Part shown: one piece after another, positions 17,071-26,280 of the stretch
Position numbering within the stretch: the stretch's first letter is position 1
Layout of the letters: each line of letters begins with the position of its first letter
Assembly (NCBI RefSeq): GCF_000731315.1
Contig: NZ_HG938354.1
Location: 620,001 to 684,000, forward strand
Origin: Neorhizobium galegae bv. orientalis str. HAMBI 540
Lineage (GTDB): Bacteria > Pseudomonadota > Alphaproteobacteria > Rhizobiales > Rhizobiaceae
Reading direction: 5' to 3'
DNA: 64,000 nt
Notes under the pieces: model-generated
Seen by the model: only the letters and a program-made list of their open reading frames with translations
The model's database searches: none
What the model was told of the DNA's origin: nothing
Program-made: the position numbers and the translations under genes

Positions 17071-17910
17071 TCAGAGTTCGTCGAGCCCCTCATTCAGCGT
17101 CTCGATGTTGCGGAGGCGCTTTCTTCCCTCGACACCTGCCTTTTCCAGGCACCGGGTGATGAGCAGATGGCAGAGGGCCATGACCGCCGTATGATTGAAG
17201 AGCGGGCCGGGCGCTAGGGTCTGGCATTGGAAATGCCAGGTTGCCGACGTCTCGAACGCGGCGCCCTCGTCGGTGATGTAGAGGAGTTTCGCTTTAGACC
17301 GCCGAAGCTGGGCGAGGATGGCGTCCACCTGAGCGATCCTCCGGCGCATGGCGAAGAACACCACGACGTCGTCTTCGCGCAAGCTGACAAGGTGTTCTCC
17401 AAGCGTCTGCCCCGCGCCGGGGATTGCGACGATATCCTCGATGACCTGGGTCAACTGCCATTGAAGGTAGGAGGCAAAGGGATGGCTACTCCGGAAACCA
17501 AGCACCCAGACCTTCCTGGCCGCAATCATTGCGTCCGTCACAGCCTCGATTTGCCCCTCGGAAATGGAAAGGAACGTTGCTTCAAGATTGGCGACCCCCT
17601 GGGCGACATGCGCTTGCATCGACTGGGCCGCCGCGGCGTCGGCAGCGGTCGTCAGGAAGAGCCGCGAACCGGTCTGCTTTTCGGCCCGGGCATGGCGACG
17701 GGCTTCCTCGTAGTTTTCGTAGCCGAGGCGCTGGATGAAGCGCGTCACAGTGGCCTTGGAGACATGCGCAAGCGCTGCAAGCTCCTGCGCCGAATAGCTG
17801 GCAAGCTCGCCTGGAAAGTCGCAGACGAATTCTCCCACGCGCTTCTCGGCGGGATGCAGTTCGGGCAGGGCTTGCCTGACGCGGTACAGGAACGATTTAT
17901 CCTTCGGCAT
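17071..17910 (-). CDS. RpiR-family transcriptional regulator
   Basis: This 279-residue regulator has an N-terminal RpiR helix-turn-helix (about 1-77, 'YSAQELAALAHVSKATVTRF') and a SIS sugar-phosphate-binding domain (about 110-250, 'VWVLGFRSSHPFASYLQWQ'). The chosen start at 17910 gives the family length and has GGAG 6-9 nt upstream. An ATG at 18018 in the same frame overlaps the racemase stop by 4 nt and would add 36 residues, so coupling from that start is possible. As the last gene of the Dpp-racemase operon it likely regulates it. Confidence 0.92.
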   Translation of the reverse strand: MPKDKSFLYRVRQALPELHPAEKRVGEFVCDFPGELASYSAQELAALAHVSKATVTRFIQRLGYENYEEARRHARAEKQTGSRLFLTTAADAAAAQSMQAHVAQGVANLEATFLSISEGQIEAVTDAMIAARKVWVLGFRSSHPFASYLQWQLTQVIEDIVAIPGAGQTLGEHLVSLREDDVVVFFAMRRRIAQVDAILAQLRRSKAKLLYITDEGAAFETSATWHFQCQTLAPGPLFNHTAVMALCHLLITRCLEKAGVEGRKRLRNIETLNEGLDEL

Positions 17911-18014
17911 GGGAAACTCCGCCAAGACATCAGCGGGCGGACCTTCCGGCGGGACGCCGCGACTTGCAACAGAAAAAACGGCCCCTCGATGGCGTTGTTC
18001 AGGAGACGCCCTGA

Positions 18015-18692
18015 TCATTTCGTCCTCGCTCCGGCTCCAGGAGGATGGGCGATCCGGGAAAGCAACAGTTCGACAGCGGAGCGGATTGGCGCAATCACCG
18101 GCGACGAGAGAGCCCGCTGAAGATCGTCCGCCGCCTGGCCCAGCGGACCGCCGCCGATGATGACGGCTTCAGCGCCATCCCGTTCAAAACATTCACGAAC
18201 CGCGATCGCAAGGGCCGCGTGCAAACGCGCGGGGTCGGCGGCAAGGACCAGCGGATCGTCGCTGGTCAGCCGTGTGCCGGTAAAGAGGTGAGCAAGGCCA
18301 AGCGTTTCAGCCTTGGCGGCAAAGCTCACCACGAGGTCGGGAGTGACAGTCGCGATGCCGAAACGCCGGCCTCCGGCGGCGGCTTCGTACATGCTCGCTT
18401 CGCAGATGCCGACGACCGGCAGGCCGGACAGGGCTTTCAGGCGTTGAAGGCCTGGATCGCCGAATGCGCTGACGATCAACCCATCGCTCACTCCCGCCGC
18501 GGCCAATCCCATTTCGACGACGCCGCCGGCCGCCGCAGCAAGCTCTCCGTCATTCAGGATCATCGGCACGCCGCTCGTGGCCGTGACACCCTCCACCGAG
18601 AATTTTTCCGGCAGGTATTTCCGGGCGATCTCGGTCATCATAACCGTCGTCGCCTGGGACGTGTTCGGATTGATCAATGTGATATGCGTCAT
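18015..18692 (-). CDS. Asp/Glu/hydantoin racemase-family protein lacking both catalytic cysteines
   Basis: This 225-residue protein starts with 'MTHITLINPNTSQATT', the hallmark of the hydantoin/allantoin racemase branch of the Asp/Glu racemase family. Racemases of this family use two cysteines, near positions 76 and 181. Here the equivalent sites read 'SAFGDPGL' (Ala76) and 'IIGGGPLG' (Gly181), so a two-base racemisation mechanism cannot work as usual. A cysteine does occur at 97 in 'GICEAS'. The gene follows the Dpp ATPase by 71 nt and overlaps a possible start of the RpiR gene. It may be an isomerase, lyase or binding protein acting on the imported compound. Confidence 0.85.
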   Translation of the reverse strand: MTHITLINPNTSQATTVMMTEIARKYLPEKFSVEGVTATSGVPMILNDGELAAAAGGVVEMGLAAAGVSDGLIVSAFGDPGLQRLKALSGLPVVGICEASMYEAAAGGRRFGIATVTPDLVVSFAAKAETLGLAHLFTGTRLTSDDPLVLAADPARLHAALAIAVRECFERDGAEAVIIGGGPLGQAADDLQRALSSPVIAPIRSAVELLLSRIAHPPGAGARTK

Positions 18693-18763
18693 GTCCCGTT
18701 CCGTGCGCGATTGCACGGACGCCGTCCCTGCTTCGCTATGGTTTCTCATCATCTTTGCACTGT

Positions 18764-19735
18764 TCAGGCATATTGAACGCAAGCGACGCTGCCTGCGCCA
18801 CCCTGCGGCATCAGGGCAGGCACTTCCGTACGGCAGAGATCGGAAACCTGGGCGCAGCGCGGCGCAAAGGCGCAACCGGGCGGCATGGCAGCCAGGTCCG
18901 GCGGTGCCCCGGGAATGGTGATCAGCCGGTCACGTCCATGGGCCAGTTCGACGCGGGCGCCGAGCAGCCCCTTGGTATAGGGGTGCCTCGGTTCGCGGAT
19001 GATGTCGGCGACCCTGCCTTCCTCGACGATCCGCCCGGCATACATCACCGCGATCCGATCCGCGACTTCCGCCGCAACGCCGATATCATGGGTGACGAAG
19101 ATGACGGAGAGCCCGTATTCCTTCTGTAAATCGCGGATCAGCAGGAGGATCTGGATCTGGACCGTTGCATCGAGGGCCGTGGTCGGTTCATCGGCGAGCA
19201 GGACCTTCGGATTGCAGGCAAGCGCCATGGCGATCATCGACCGCTGCAGCATGCCGCCCGACATTTCATGCGGATAATTTTGCAGCCGGCGCTCCGGGGA
19301 GGGGATCTTGACCTTCTGGAAGAGAGCAAGCGCGCGCGCCGCCGCTTGCGAGCGCGAGATGCCCTCATGCCGCATGATGGTCTCTTCTATCTGACGGCCA
19401 AGCGTGTAGACCGGGTCGAGTGCCAGCCGCGGCTCCTGGAAGACCATCGAGGCGACGGCGCCCCGAAAGGCACCGAGATCCTTGGCCGTCAATCCCGTTA
19501 CATTGCGGCCGGCGACCGTCATTGAGCCCTCGATCGTCGTGCCTTTGGGGTGCAGGCGCAGCAATGAGCGCATGGTGACGCTCTTGCCGGACCCGGATTC
19601 GCCGAGCAGCGCAACAACCTCGCCCGGCTGGACCGAAAGGCTGACGCCGTTGACGGCCTTCACCGGTTTGCGGCCGCGATTGAAGGTCACGGAAAGATTG
19701 CGGATGTCGATCATCGCGGCGGTTTGCATGGTCAT
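18764..19735 (-). CDS. Peptide-type ABC importer ATPase (DppD family)
   Basis: This 323-residue ATPase has Walker A '[15 protein letters not shown]', signature '[19 protein letters not shown]', Walker B '[16 protein letters not shown]' and the C-terminal cysteine region '[15 protein letters not shown]' that DppD/OppD proteins carry. The start at 19735 overlaps the stop of the DppF gene by 4 nt. An alternative Met lies two codons downstream. It energises the importer encoded upstream. Confidence 0.94.
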   Translation of the reverse strand: MTMQTAAMIDIRNLSVTFNRGRKPVKAVNGVSLSVQPGEVVALLGESGSGKSVTMRSLLRLHPKGTTIEGSMTVAGRNVTGLTAKDLGAFRGAVASMVFQEPRLALDPVYTLGRQIEETIMRHEGISRSQAAARALALFQKVKIPSPERRLQNYPHEMSGGMLQRSMIAMALACNPKVLLADEPTTALDATVQIQILLLIRDLQKEYGLSVIFVTHDIGVAAEVADRIAVMYAGRIVEEGRVADIIREPRHPYTKGLLGARVELAHGRDRLITIPGAPPDLAAMPPGCAFAPRCAQVSDLCRTEVPALMPQGGAGSVACVQYA

Positions 19736-20793
19736 GCCTCCATCAATGCCGGTGCACGGCTGTGGCGTGAGCCCGGTACGGACATCAAGCAGGCTGCGGA
19801 CTGGCTTTCGGAGACGCTGGCAAGCGGCGGCAAACTCTCGCTGCAGACGCTCTCGGCAAACGAACAGCGGGTATGGAACCGACAGCCTGACGGCGGATCG
19901 ATCGGGTTCGGCGGGTCGCCCGAGAGCGGCGGCTCCGAGGTTCGTTCGGACGGGTCCATCTTCGGCATCGAGGCGAGAAGCGCAGCGGAATAGGGATGGC
20001 GGGTGTTTTCGAAGATCGCATCGCGGCTGCCGATCTCGGCCACCTTGCCGAGATACATGACCATCACCCGGTCGCACATGAAGCGCACGACGTTGAGGTC
20101 GTGGGAGATGAACAGGTAAGTCAGGCCGAAATCCCGCTTCAGGTCGAGGAGCAGGTTCAGGACCTGGGCCTCCACCGACTTGTCGAGTGCCGACACGGCT
20201 TCGTCGAGGATGACAAGCCGTGGTTCGAGTGCGAGCGCCCGGGCGATATTGACGCGCTGCCGTTGTCCCCCCGACAGTTCGTGCGGGTAACGGCCGGCAA
20301 AGCGCGAGGGCTCCAGCCCGACCCGGTACAGCAGGTCATGGGCCCTGGCGATCGCCTTGCTCGCGGCAACGCCATGCACGCGGGGCGCAAAGGCGATGGA
20401 TTCTTCAATCGTGAGCCTGGGATTGAGGGAGGCATAGCTGTCCTGAAAGACCATCTGGACCTGGCGGCGGTAATCGGAAAGCGGCAGCGCGCCGCCGACC
20501 GTCTCACCGTCGAACAGGACATCACCTCGGTCAGGCAAGATGAGCTGCATCAGCAGCCGCGCCGTCGTGGACTTGCCGCAGCCGCTTTCCCCGACGACGC
20601 CCAGTGTCTCGCCCTTGAGGATATCGAAATCGACGCCATCGACGGCGCGGACGACCTTCTTCGGCTTCATGAAGCCGCTACCCTTGACCGGGAAATGCTT
20701 GATCAGGCCGCGCGCGGAGATGAGCGGCTGAGCGGGGCCGCCCCTTTCGCCGACGGGAAGATCGTAGGCGGGTTCTTCGACGATGCTGATCAT
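19732..20793 (-). CDS. Peptide-type ABC importer ATPase (DppF family)
   Basis: This 353-residue ATPase has Walker A 'GESGCGKSTTARLLM', Q-loop 'VFQDSYASLNPRLT', signature 'LSGGQRQRVNIARALALEP', Walker B 'LVILDEAVSALDKSVEAQ' (Ala replaces the common Pro after DE) and the C-terminal 'GCRFHTRCSFAESVC' of the family. The start at 20793 overlaps the preceding permease stop by 4 nt and its stop overlaps the DppD start by 4 nt. Confidence 0.94.
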   Translation of the reverse strand: MISIVEEPAYDLPVGERGGPAQPLISARGLIKHFPVKGSGFMKPKKVVRAVDGVDFDILKGETLGVVGESGCGKSTTARLLMQLILPDRGDVLFDGETVGGALPLSDYRRQVQMVFQDSYASLNPRLTIEESIAFAPRVHGVAASKAIARAHDLLYRVGLEPSRFAGRYPHELSGGQRQRVNIARALALEPRLVILDEAVSALDKSVEAQVLNLLLDLKRDFGLTYLFISHDLNVVRFMCDRVMVMYLGKVAEIGSRDAIFENTRHPYSAALLASMPKMDPSERTSEPPLSGDPPNPIDPPSGCRFHTRCSFAESVCSESLPPLASVSESQSAACLMSVPGSRHSRAPALMEA

Positions 20794-21683
20794 GACTTCA
20801 CGTCCATGGCTGTGCGCAGCCCGTCTGAGAAAAGGTTGAAGCAGATCGAGGTGATGAAGATCATCAGGCCGGGGAGGGCCGCCACGAACGGATTGTTGTA
20901 GATTGCCGTGCGAAGCGTGTTCAGCATTAGCCCCCATTCGGCATCCGGCGGCCGCACGCCGAGGCCAAGGAAGGAGAGGCCCGAGGCGAGGATCATCGAG
21001 ACGGATATCAGGCTCGTGGCAAAGACGAAGATCGGGCCGAGCACGTTGCCGAGGATATGGACGCGGATGATCGTCATCGGCGGGGCGCCGGACGCCCGCG
21101 CCGCGTCCACGTAATCGAGCTTGCGGACCTGGGTGGTGACGCTTTCGGCGACGCGGGCGATCTGCGGGATGAAGACGACAGTCAGCGAGACGAGCGCGTT
21201 GGTGAGCCCCGAGCCGAGGGCGCCCGACAGCGCCACGGCCAGAAGGACCGAGGGAAACGCGTAGAAGACGTCGACCGTGCGCATGATCAGCGTATTGACG
21301 ATGCCGCCTGCATAACCAGCGACGATACCGATGGTCGAGCCGATGATGAAGGCGACCGGCACCGGGATAACGCCCATGATGAGGGAAAGCCGCGCCCCAT
21401 AGATCAGCCGGGAGAGCATGTCGCGGCCGAGTTCGTCCGTGCCGAAGATATAGCCTGGCGTGCCGATCGGCTTGAGGCGGCGGATGACGCTGCCCTTGGA
21501 AGGATCGTAGGGCGCGATATAGGGCGCGAAAATCGCGATCAGCACCAGGATCAGGAGAATAGCGAGGGCCGACATGGCGACCGGGTCACGGGAGATGCGG
21601 CGCAACACGCCGCTCCAGAAACCAGGGGACTTGGCAATAGCGGCAGGGGAAGGGGCCGCGATGTCTGCGGTGACGACAGCCAT
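20790..21683 (-). CDS. Peptide-type ABC importer permease (DppC family)
   Basis: This is a 297-residue inner-membrane permease. A hydrophilic N-terminus is followed by the helix 'ALAILLILVLIAIFAPYIA', then 'FGTDELGRDMLSRLIYGARL', the EAA loop 'YVDAARASGAPPMTIIRVH' and the C-terminal 'FSDGLRTAMD'. It sits 3 nt after the DppB gene and overlaps the DppF start by 4 nt. Confidence 0.94.
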   Translation of the reverse strand: MAVVTADIAAPSPAAIAKSPGFWSGVLRRISRDPVAMSALAILLILVLIAIFAPYIAPYDPSKGSVIRRLKPIGTPGYIFGTDELGRDMLSRLIYGARLSLIMGVIPVPVAFIIGSTIGIVAGYAGGIVNTLIMRTVDVFYAFPSVLLAVALSGALGSGLTNALVSLTVVFIPQIARVAESVTTQVRKLDYVDAARASGAPPMTIIRVHILGNVLGPIFVFATSLISVSMILASGLSFLGLGVRPPDAEWGLMLNTLRTAIYNNPFVAALPGLMIFITSICFNLFSDGLRTAMDVKS

Positions 21684-21686
21684 GTG

Positions 21687-22640
21687 TCAGCTCCTCTGGA
21701 TGCGGGGATCGATCGCGCTCTGCAGCACGTCGACGACGAGGTTGAGGAAAACGAAGAACATGGCGAGCACCAGGATCGTCCCCTGCAGGATGGGCAGGTC
21801 GCGGGTGAAGATCGCGCCGTTCAGCAGGAAGCCGGTTCCGGGCCAGGAGAAAACCGTTTCGATCAGGATCGAGCCGCCGAGCAGGTAACCGAGCTGCAGT
21901 CCCATGACCGAGAGCGCGGTCGGCGCGGCGTTGCGCACCACGTGGCGCAGGATCTGCGGCGTCATCAGCCCCTTGGCGGCGAGCGCCTGGGTGAAGTCCT
22001 GGGAGAGGATGTCGGCGACCAGCGAGCGGATGGTGCGGGCGATGATGCCCATCGGGATGACCGACATGGTGACCGCAGGCAAGATGAGGAACTGCAGATA
22101 AGCCCAGCTTAAGGTTCGGCCCGCCGATCCCTCCGGTCCGCCGCCCATGGCCGGCAGCCAGCCGAGCGTGACGGAGAAGGCGATGACCAGGACCATGCCG
22201 AGCCAGTAATGGGGCACGCTGACGCCGAGCATCGAAACCGCCGAAGCGAGGCGATCCACCCAGCTTCCGCGGAAGACACCGGCAAGGAAACCCAGGGAAG
22301 AACCTGCCACGAAGCCGATAACGGCGGCAGCGAGTGCGAGGATGATGGAATTGACGGATGCATCCAGGATCTCGTTCAGCACCGGCCGACCGCTGGCGAT
22401 CGAGTTGCCGAGATCGCCATGCAGCGCATGCCATGCCCAAAGGGCATATTGGATGGGAAGCGGCCGGTCGAGGCCGTAGAAGCTGCGCATCTGTGTCTGC
22501 AGGTCGGCGGAGGCATCCGAAGGCAGGATGGCGGCGAGCGGATCGCCCGGCGCGATATGGATCAGCATGAAGCATACGATGCTCACGCCGATCGCGACGG
22601 GAATAACGTGCAGAAGCCGTTTCAGGGCATAGAGCAGCAT
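21687..22640 (-). CDS. Peptide-type ABC importer permease (DppB family)
   Basis: This is a 317-residue permease that begins 'MLLYALKRLLHVIPVAIGVS', the standard DppB opening, followed by 'HIAPGDPLAAIL' and the C-terminal 'WPGTGFLLNGAIFTRDLP'. The start is set at the first Met of that helix. A longer GTG start at 22709 would add a hydrophilic leader that spans the intergenic hairpin and is less likely. Confidence 0.93.
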   Translation of the reverse strand: MLLYALKRLLHVIPVAIGVSIVCFMLIHIAPGDPLAAILPSDASADLQTQMRSFYGLDRPLPIQYALWAWHALHGDLGNSIASGRPVLNEILDASVNSIILALAAAVIGFVAGSSLGFLAGVFRGSWVDRLASAVSMLGVSVPHYWLGMVLVIAFSVTLGWLPAMGGGPEGSAGRTLSWAYLQFLILPAVTMSVIPMGIIARTIRSLVADILSQDFTQALAAKGLMTPQILRHVVRNAAPTALSVMGLQLGYLLGGSILIETVFSWPGTGFLLNGAIFTRDLPILQGTILVLAMFFVFLNLVVDVLQSAIDPRIQRS

Positions 22641-22683
22641 GGTGTCCTCACCGGAAGAGGTTGATCGGGCATCATGGAAGGGC

Positions 22684-22707
22684 GGCGCGCCGATCGACCG
22701 GCGCGCC
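22684..22707 (-). promoter_or_regulatory. Intra-operon GC-rich hairpin between binding-protein and permease genes
   Basis: A 9-bp perfect inverted repeat, GGCGCGCCG at 22684-22692 and CGGCGCGCC at 22699-22707, has a 6-nt loop and lies between the binding-protein stop and the DppB start. There is no U tract on the transcribed strand. It likely stabilises the upstream mRNA or partly attenuates transcription, like the hairpin at 13972. Confidence 0.55.
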
Positions 22708-22719
22708 ACTGGCTCGAGA

Positions 22720-24375
22720 TCAGGGATCTAGGGTGATCGTCGAGAAGTCCTGGAACCAGTTCTGTGCCTGGACGAAGCCCTTGACCTTGGTGGTCATGGC
22801 GCGGGGGTTGACGTCATGCGTCACTATCAGGAACAGCGCATCGTTCACGTATTTCTCGTGCACCTGCTGCATCACCTTGTCCTGTTCCACGGGATCGAAG
22901 GTGTTGCGCACCTTGTCGAACAGCGCATCCATATCCTTGTCGCAATAATAACCCCAGTTGGTGCCGGTCGGCGGAGCGAGCTTGCACTGCGACTGACGGA
23001 TCATGGCGGTGAAGGGATCCTGGATGAAGTAGCTGTAGTTGATGGCCGTGGCGCCTTTGGCGCTCGGATCCTTGGCGCCGGCGCGCCAGACGTTGATGAC
23101 CGTATTCCAGTCCATCACCTCGTATTCGATATTGATGCCGACTTCGGCGAGCGTCTGCTGGATATATTCGTTCATCTGCAGCGGCAGCATCTGACCCGAA
23201 CCGGAGGAGGAGATGATGACCTTGGTCTTCAGCGGCTTGTCGGGACCGTAGCCCGCTTCCTTCATCAGCTTCTTGGCTTCCTCGACATTGTATTCCACCT
23301 TGAAGGTCGGCTTGCCGAACCACTGGTGGCCGGGCGGCATGTAGCCTTGCGCGGGAACGGAAAGGCCGCCGAGAAGCTCGTTGAGGCCATCGCGATCGAC
23401 GGCAAGGTTTGCGGCCTTGCGGACGCGGATATCGTTCCACGGCGAGCCTTCGATACGCGACAGATGCCAGGTCCAGTTATGCGGATAGGAATTGGTGATG
23501 ATCTTGAAGCCGGCTTCCTTCAGCGATTTCACCGAATCCGGAGCGGGGGCCTCGATCCAGTCGACCTGGCCGGAGCGAATTGCGGCTACGCGGGTGTTCG
23601 GCTCGGGTAGCGGGATCAGGACGAGCTTGTCGAGCTTGGGAACCCGCGCCTTGTCCCAATAATCCTTGTTGGGCGTCAGCTCTGCCCGCTCGCGCGGCGT
23701 GAAGCCGCTTTCCATCTTCCATGGGCCGGTGCCCGACGGCTTCTGGGCAACCGTATCCCAGCTCTTGCCCTGTTTTTCCCAATTCGTCGGCGAAGAGATC
23801 AGAATCCAGCTGATCTGGTATGGAAGCGTCGCGTCCGGCGTGTTGGTGACGATCTCGACGGTCTGCGGATCGATTGCCTTATAGGAAACAACCGCCGGAA
23901 TACGCGACTTGCCCTGGGCCGCTTGGCGCTTGTCGAACTGCGGTGCGTCCGTCTTCAGAAGCTTGTCGAGGTTCCAGACGACGGCATCCGCATCGAAGGC
24001 GCTGCCATCATGGAATTTGACACCATCGCGCAGCTTGAAGACCCATTTGCTCTTGTCAGTCGGATCGACCTGCCAGGACGTTGCAAGGCTCGGAATGAGG
24101 GAGGATGGCTTATCGGCCTTCGAAAGGTCCCACTCGATCAACGAATTATAGACCGTATAACCCATGAAGCGCTGGCCTTCACCGCCCTGGTCGGTCTGGC
24201 CGGTGGTGAGCGGGATGTCGGAAGCGGTCATGCCGATGCGCAGTGTTCCAGCCGCCAATGCGGGGGTCGCGGCGGCTGCAAGGAGTGCTGCCGCGGTCGC
24301 GCCAAATATCGTCGTCATCCGCAGGGTCTGGAAAATGCCGATGCCGTGCCGGCGCGTTGATGAAGTTCTGGTCAT
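22720..24375 (-). CDS. Peptide-type ABC importer solute-binding protein
   Basis: This 551-residue family 5 solute-binding protein has a long signal peptide ending around 'AATPALAAG'. Typical patterns are 'FKLRDGVKFHDGSAFDADAV', 'GTGPWKMESGF' and 'WNDIRVRKAANLAVDRDGL'. GAGGGAAC lies before the ATG at 24375; a Met at codon 20 would give a shorter but still plausible signal. It is the first gene of the Dpp-racemase-RpiR operon. The ligand could be a D-amino-acid-containing or cyclic amide compound, judging from the racemase-family gene; that is inference. Confidence 0.93.
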   Translation of the reverse strand: MTRTSSTRRHGIGIFQTLRMTTIFGATAAALLAAAATPALAAGTLRIGMTASDIPLTTGQTDQGGEGQRFMGYTVYNSLIEWDLSKADKPSSLIPSLATSWQVDPTDKSKWVFKLRDGVKFHDGSAFDADAVVWNLDKLLKTDAPQFDKRQAAQGKSRIPAVVSYKAIDPQTVEIVTNTPDATLPYQISWILISSPTNWEKQGKSWDTVAQKPSGTGPWKMESGFTPRERAELTPNKDYWDKARVPKLDKLVLIPLPEPNTRVAAIRSGQVDWIEAPAPDSVKSLKEAGFKIITNSYPHNWTWHLSRIEGSPWNDIRVRKAANLAVDRDGLNELLGGLSVPAQGYMPPGHQWFGKPTFKVEYNVEEAKKLMKEAGYGPDKPLKTKVIISSSGSGQMLPLQMNEYIQQTLAEVGINIEYEVMDWNTVINVWRAGAKDPSAKGATAINYSYFIQDPFTAMIRQSQCKLAPPTGTNWGYYCDKDMDALFDKVRNTFDPVEQDKVMQQVHEKYVNDALFLIVTHDVNPRAMTTKVKGFVQAQNWFQDFSTITLDP

Positions 24376-24804
24376 GCTGTTCCCTCTTTTTATTGAAGTC
24401 GCCGGATTTTCACCCAGTCGGCAAAGGAGAAGCAGATTTCATGCCAATTTCTGTGAAACTGAAATTTCATGCTTTGCGCCAAGTGAATAGCGCCAAACAG
24501 GCGAGATCAATTTCGGAATGCAGGCCGCTCGTGCCGAATTCTGTGGCGAGGATGCCGAGCGTCTGCCGAAAAATACCGCGGACTGAAGAAATCGAAGTGC
24601 TCGGCCTCGGCGTATGGCGTGCGGGTCCTGGGCTGAACAGAGAAGATGCTCAATTCGATGGAATTCTTGAAAAGGAAATCTATGGCGCCCCCGACACACA
24701 ATCATGACGCTCTTGCAATCTCCCACGGTTGGAGTAATTTTTCAAAAAGCGCATCCTTAATGCGCTTCTATGTTTTTTTCGCATAATTGACTTGGGGCAC
24801 GAGA
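24376..24804. promoter_or_regulatory. 429-nt divergent intergenic region
   Basis: This region separates the divergent Dpp operon (minus) and the flavin monooxygenase operon (plus). Short frames on both strands do not resemble known proteins. It is AT-richer than its surroundings near 24740-24790. Its main feature is the terminator-like hairpin at 24747-24779, only 25 nt before the monooxygenase ATG. Confidence 0.5.
24747..24779 (+). terminator. Rho-independent terminator or attenuator just before the monooxygenase gene
   Basis: A perfect 8-bp stem, AAGCGCAT at 24747-24754 and ATGCGCTT at 24760-24767, with loop CCTTA is followed by CTATG and seven Ts on the plus strand. On the minus strand a shorter T run follows, so it could work in both directions. 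The plus-strand T run ends 25 nt before the start codon at 24805, which leaves no room for a promoter downstream. It may therefore act as a leader attenuator, or end a small RNA made from the intergenic region. Confidence 0.65.
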
Positions 24805-26280
24805 ATGCAGGATCGAAATCGACCCGCCGATCTTGAGGCGCTTGAAGCGCGTCTGGCCCTGGATCTGCTTTGGTTGAACCAGCCGCCGAAGGCCTGGGTG
24901 CCGCCCCGGGACGTCGAAGGCTCGCGGGTTCTCGATGTCGCCGTGATTGGGGCGGGTTTATGCGGATTGGTCGCTCTGGCGGCTTTGAAAAAGGTCGGGA
25001 TATCGAATGCGCGGGCCTTTGACCGTAGTCCGCAAGGGTTCGAAGGGCCGTGGATGACCTACGCGCGCATGGAAACCCTGCGGACGCGCAAGGATGCCGT
25101 CGGTCCGGCCCTTGGCATTCCGTCGCTGACGTTCCGGGCCTGGTTCGAGGCGCAATACGGCGCTCAGGCCTATCTCGACATGGGGCTCATCCCACGCCCG
25201 ATGTGGATGGAATACCTTGTTTGGTATCGCCGGGTGCTCGATCTTGATGTGGTCAACGAGACGGCGTTTGCGGGTCTGGATTTTCGCGAGGACGGGCTGC
25301 TGGCACTGCAGGTGGAGACCGGCGGGCAGGCACGCAAGGTGTTCGCCCGTCGCGTCGTGCTGGCGACCGGTCTCGATGGATTGGGCGCACCCATGCAGCC
25401 GGAGGTCGCTAACCGGGTATCCCCGCGTTTCGTGAAGCACGGGGCCGACCTCATCGACATGGCCTTGCTGAAGGGCAAGCGGGTTGCGATAGTCGGGGCC
25501 GGTGCCTCGGCCATGGACAATGCCGCCGCCGCTCTGGAAGCCGGCGCGTTACGTGTTGATATTTTCGTCCGTCGTCCGGATATCCCGCGCATCGACAAGT
25601 TCACGGGTGTCGGTAGCCAGGGAATGACACATGGTTATCTCGGCCTGCCGGATGCGGACAAATGGACCTATATGGTGGCTGGCGAGCGGGCGCAGATTCC
25701 GCCGCCGCGCCATAGCGTGCAACGGGTCTCGCGGCACCCGAACGCCTTCTTTCACGTCGCAAGCCCCGTGGACGACCTGGTCGAGATGGGCGATGGTGTC
25801 GAGGTCGTGACGCCGAAGGGCCGTTATGCCGCCGACCTGGTGATTTTCGCCACCGGCTTTTCGGTCGATTTCGGCAAGCGTCCAGAATTTGCGGCGCTGC
25901 GGGACCGGATCCTGCTCTGGCAGGACGTCTACACTCCTCCTCCCGGCTGGGAACATGCCGGCATCGGCGCCAGCCCCTATCTCGGCCCGGCTTTCGAGTT
26001 CCGGCCCAAACCCGATCTCGACATCGCGACAGCGGATGCGGTTTCCCGGATCTCCTGCTTCGCCTATCCCGCGGTCCCGTCACACGGCAAGATCACGAGC
26101 GGCATTCCTTCCATCAGCGAGGGGGCAACGCGACTTGCCACAGGACTTACCCGCTCGCTGTTTGTCGAAGACCGGGCCAACCATCTCGATCGCTTTCTCG
26201 GGTTCGATACGCCGGAGCTTCTTGGCGACGAATGGACAGACGCAGACCTCGAAGAGGAAGTGAACCGTGCCAACGGATGA
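24805..26280 (+). CDS. FAD/NAD(P)-dependent flavoprotein monooxygenase
   Basis: This 491-residue protein has two dinucleotide-binding motifs: FAD at about 48-54 ('VIGAGLCG') and NADPH at about 230-236 ('IVGAGASAMDN'). The layout is that of class B flavin monooxygenases and CzcO-like flavoproteins. The Baeyer-Villiger fingerprint (FxGxxxHxxxW) is not evident; the region after the first motif reads 'FDRSPQGFEGPW' and 'RMETLRT'. It is closely paralogous to the protein at 54360. The ATG at 24805 is preferred over an upstream TTG at 24787. It heads an operon with a thioredoxin-fold isomerase, an M19 protein, a polyamine-type importer and an esterase. It likely oxygenates the imported N-containing compound. 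Confidence 0.88.
   Translation: MQDRNRPADLEALEARLALDLLWLNQPPKAWVPPRDVEGSRVLDVAVIGAGLCGLVALAALKKVGISNARAFDRSPQGFEGPWMTYARMETLRTRKDAVGPALGIPSLTFRAWFEAQYGAQAYLDMGLIPRPMWMEYLVWYRRVLDLDVVNETAFAGLDFREDGLLALQVETGGQARKVFARRVVLATGLDGLGAPMQPEVANRVSPRFVKHGADLIDMALLKGKRVAIVGAGASAMDNAAAALEAGALRVDIFVRRPDIPRIDKFTGVGSQGMTHGYLGLPDADKWTYMVAGERAQIPPPRHSVQRVSRHPNAFFHVASPVDDLVEMGDGVEVVTPKGRYAADLVIFATGFSVDFGKRPEFAALRDRILLWQDVYTPPPGWEHAGIGASPYLGPAFEFRPKPDLDIATADAVSRISCFAYPAVPSHGKITSGIPSISEGATRLATGLTRSLFVEDRANHLDRFLGFDTPELLGDEWTDADLEEEVNRANG

Noticed and set aside
17025..17074. Inverted repeat CTGACGG/CCGTCAG spanning two convergent stop codons
   Set aside because: The loop is 36 nt with no T run, so it is unlikely to be a terminator; I kept it out of the feature list.
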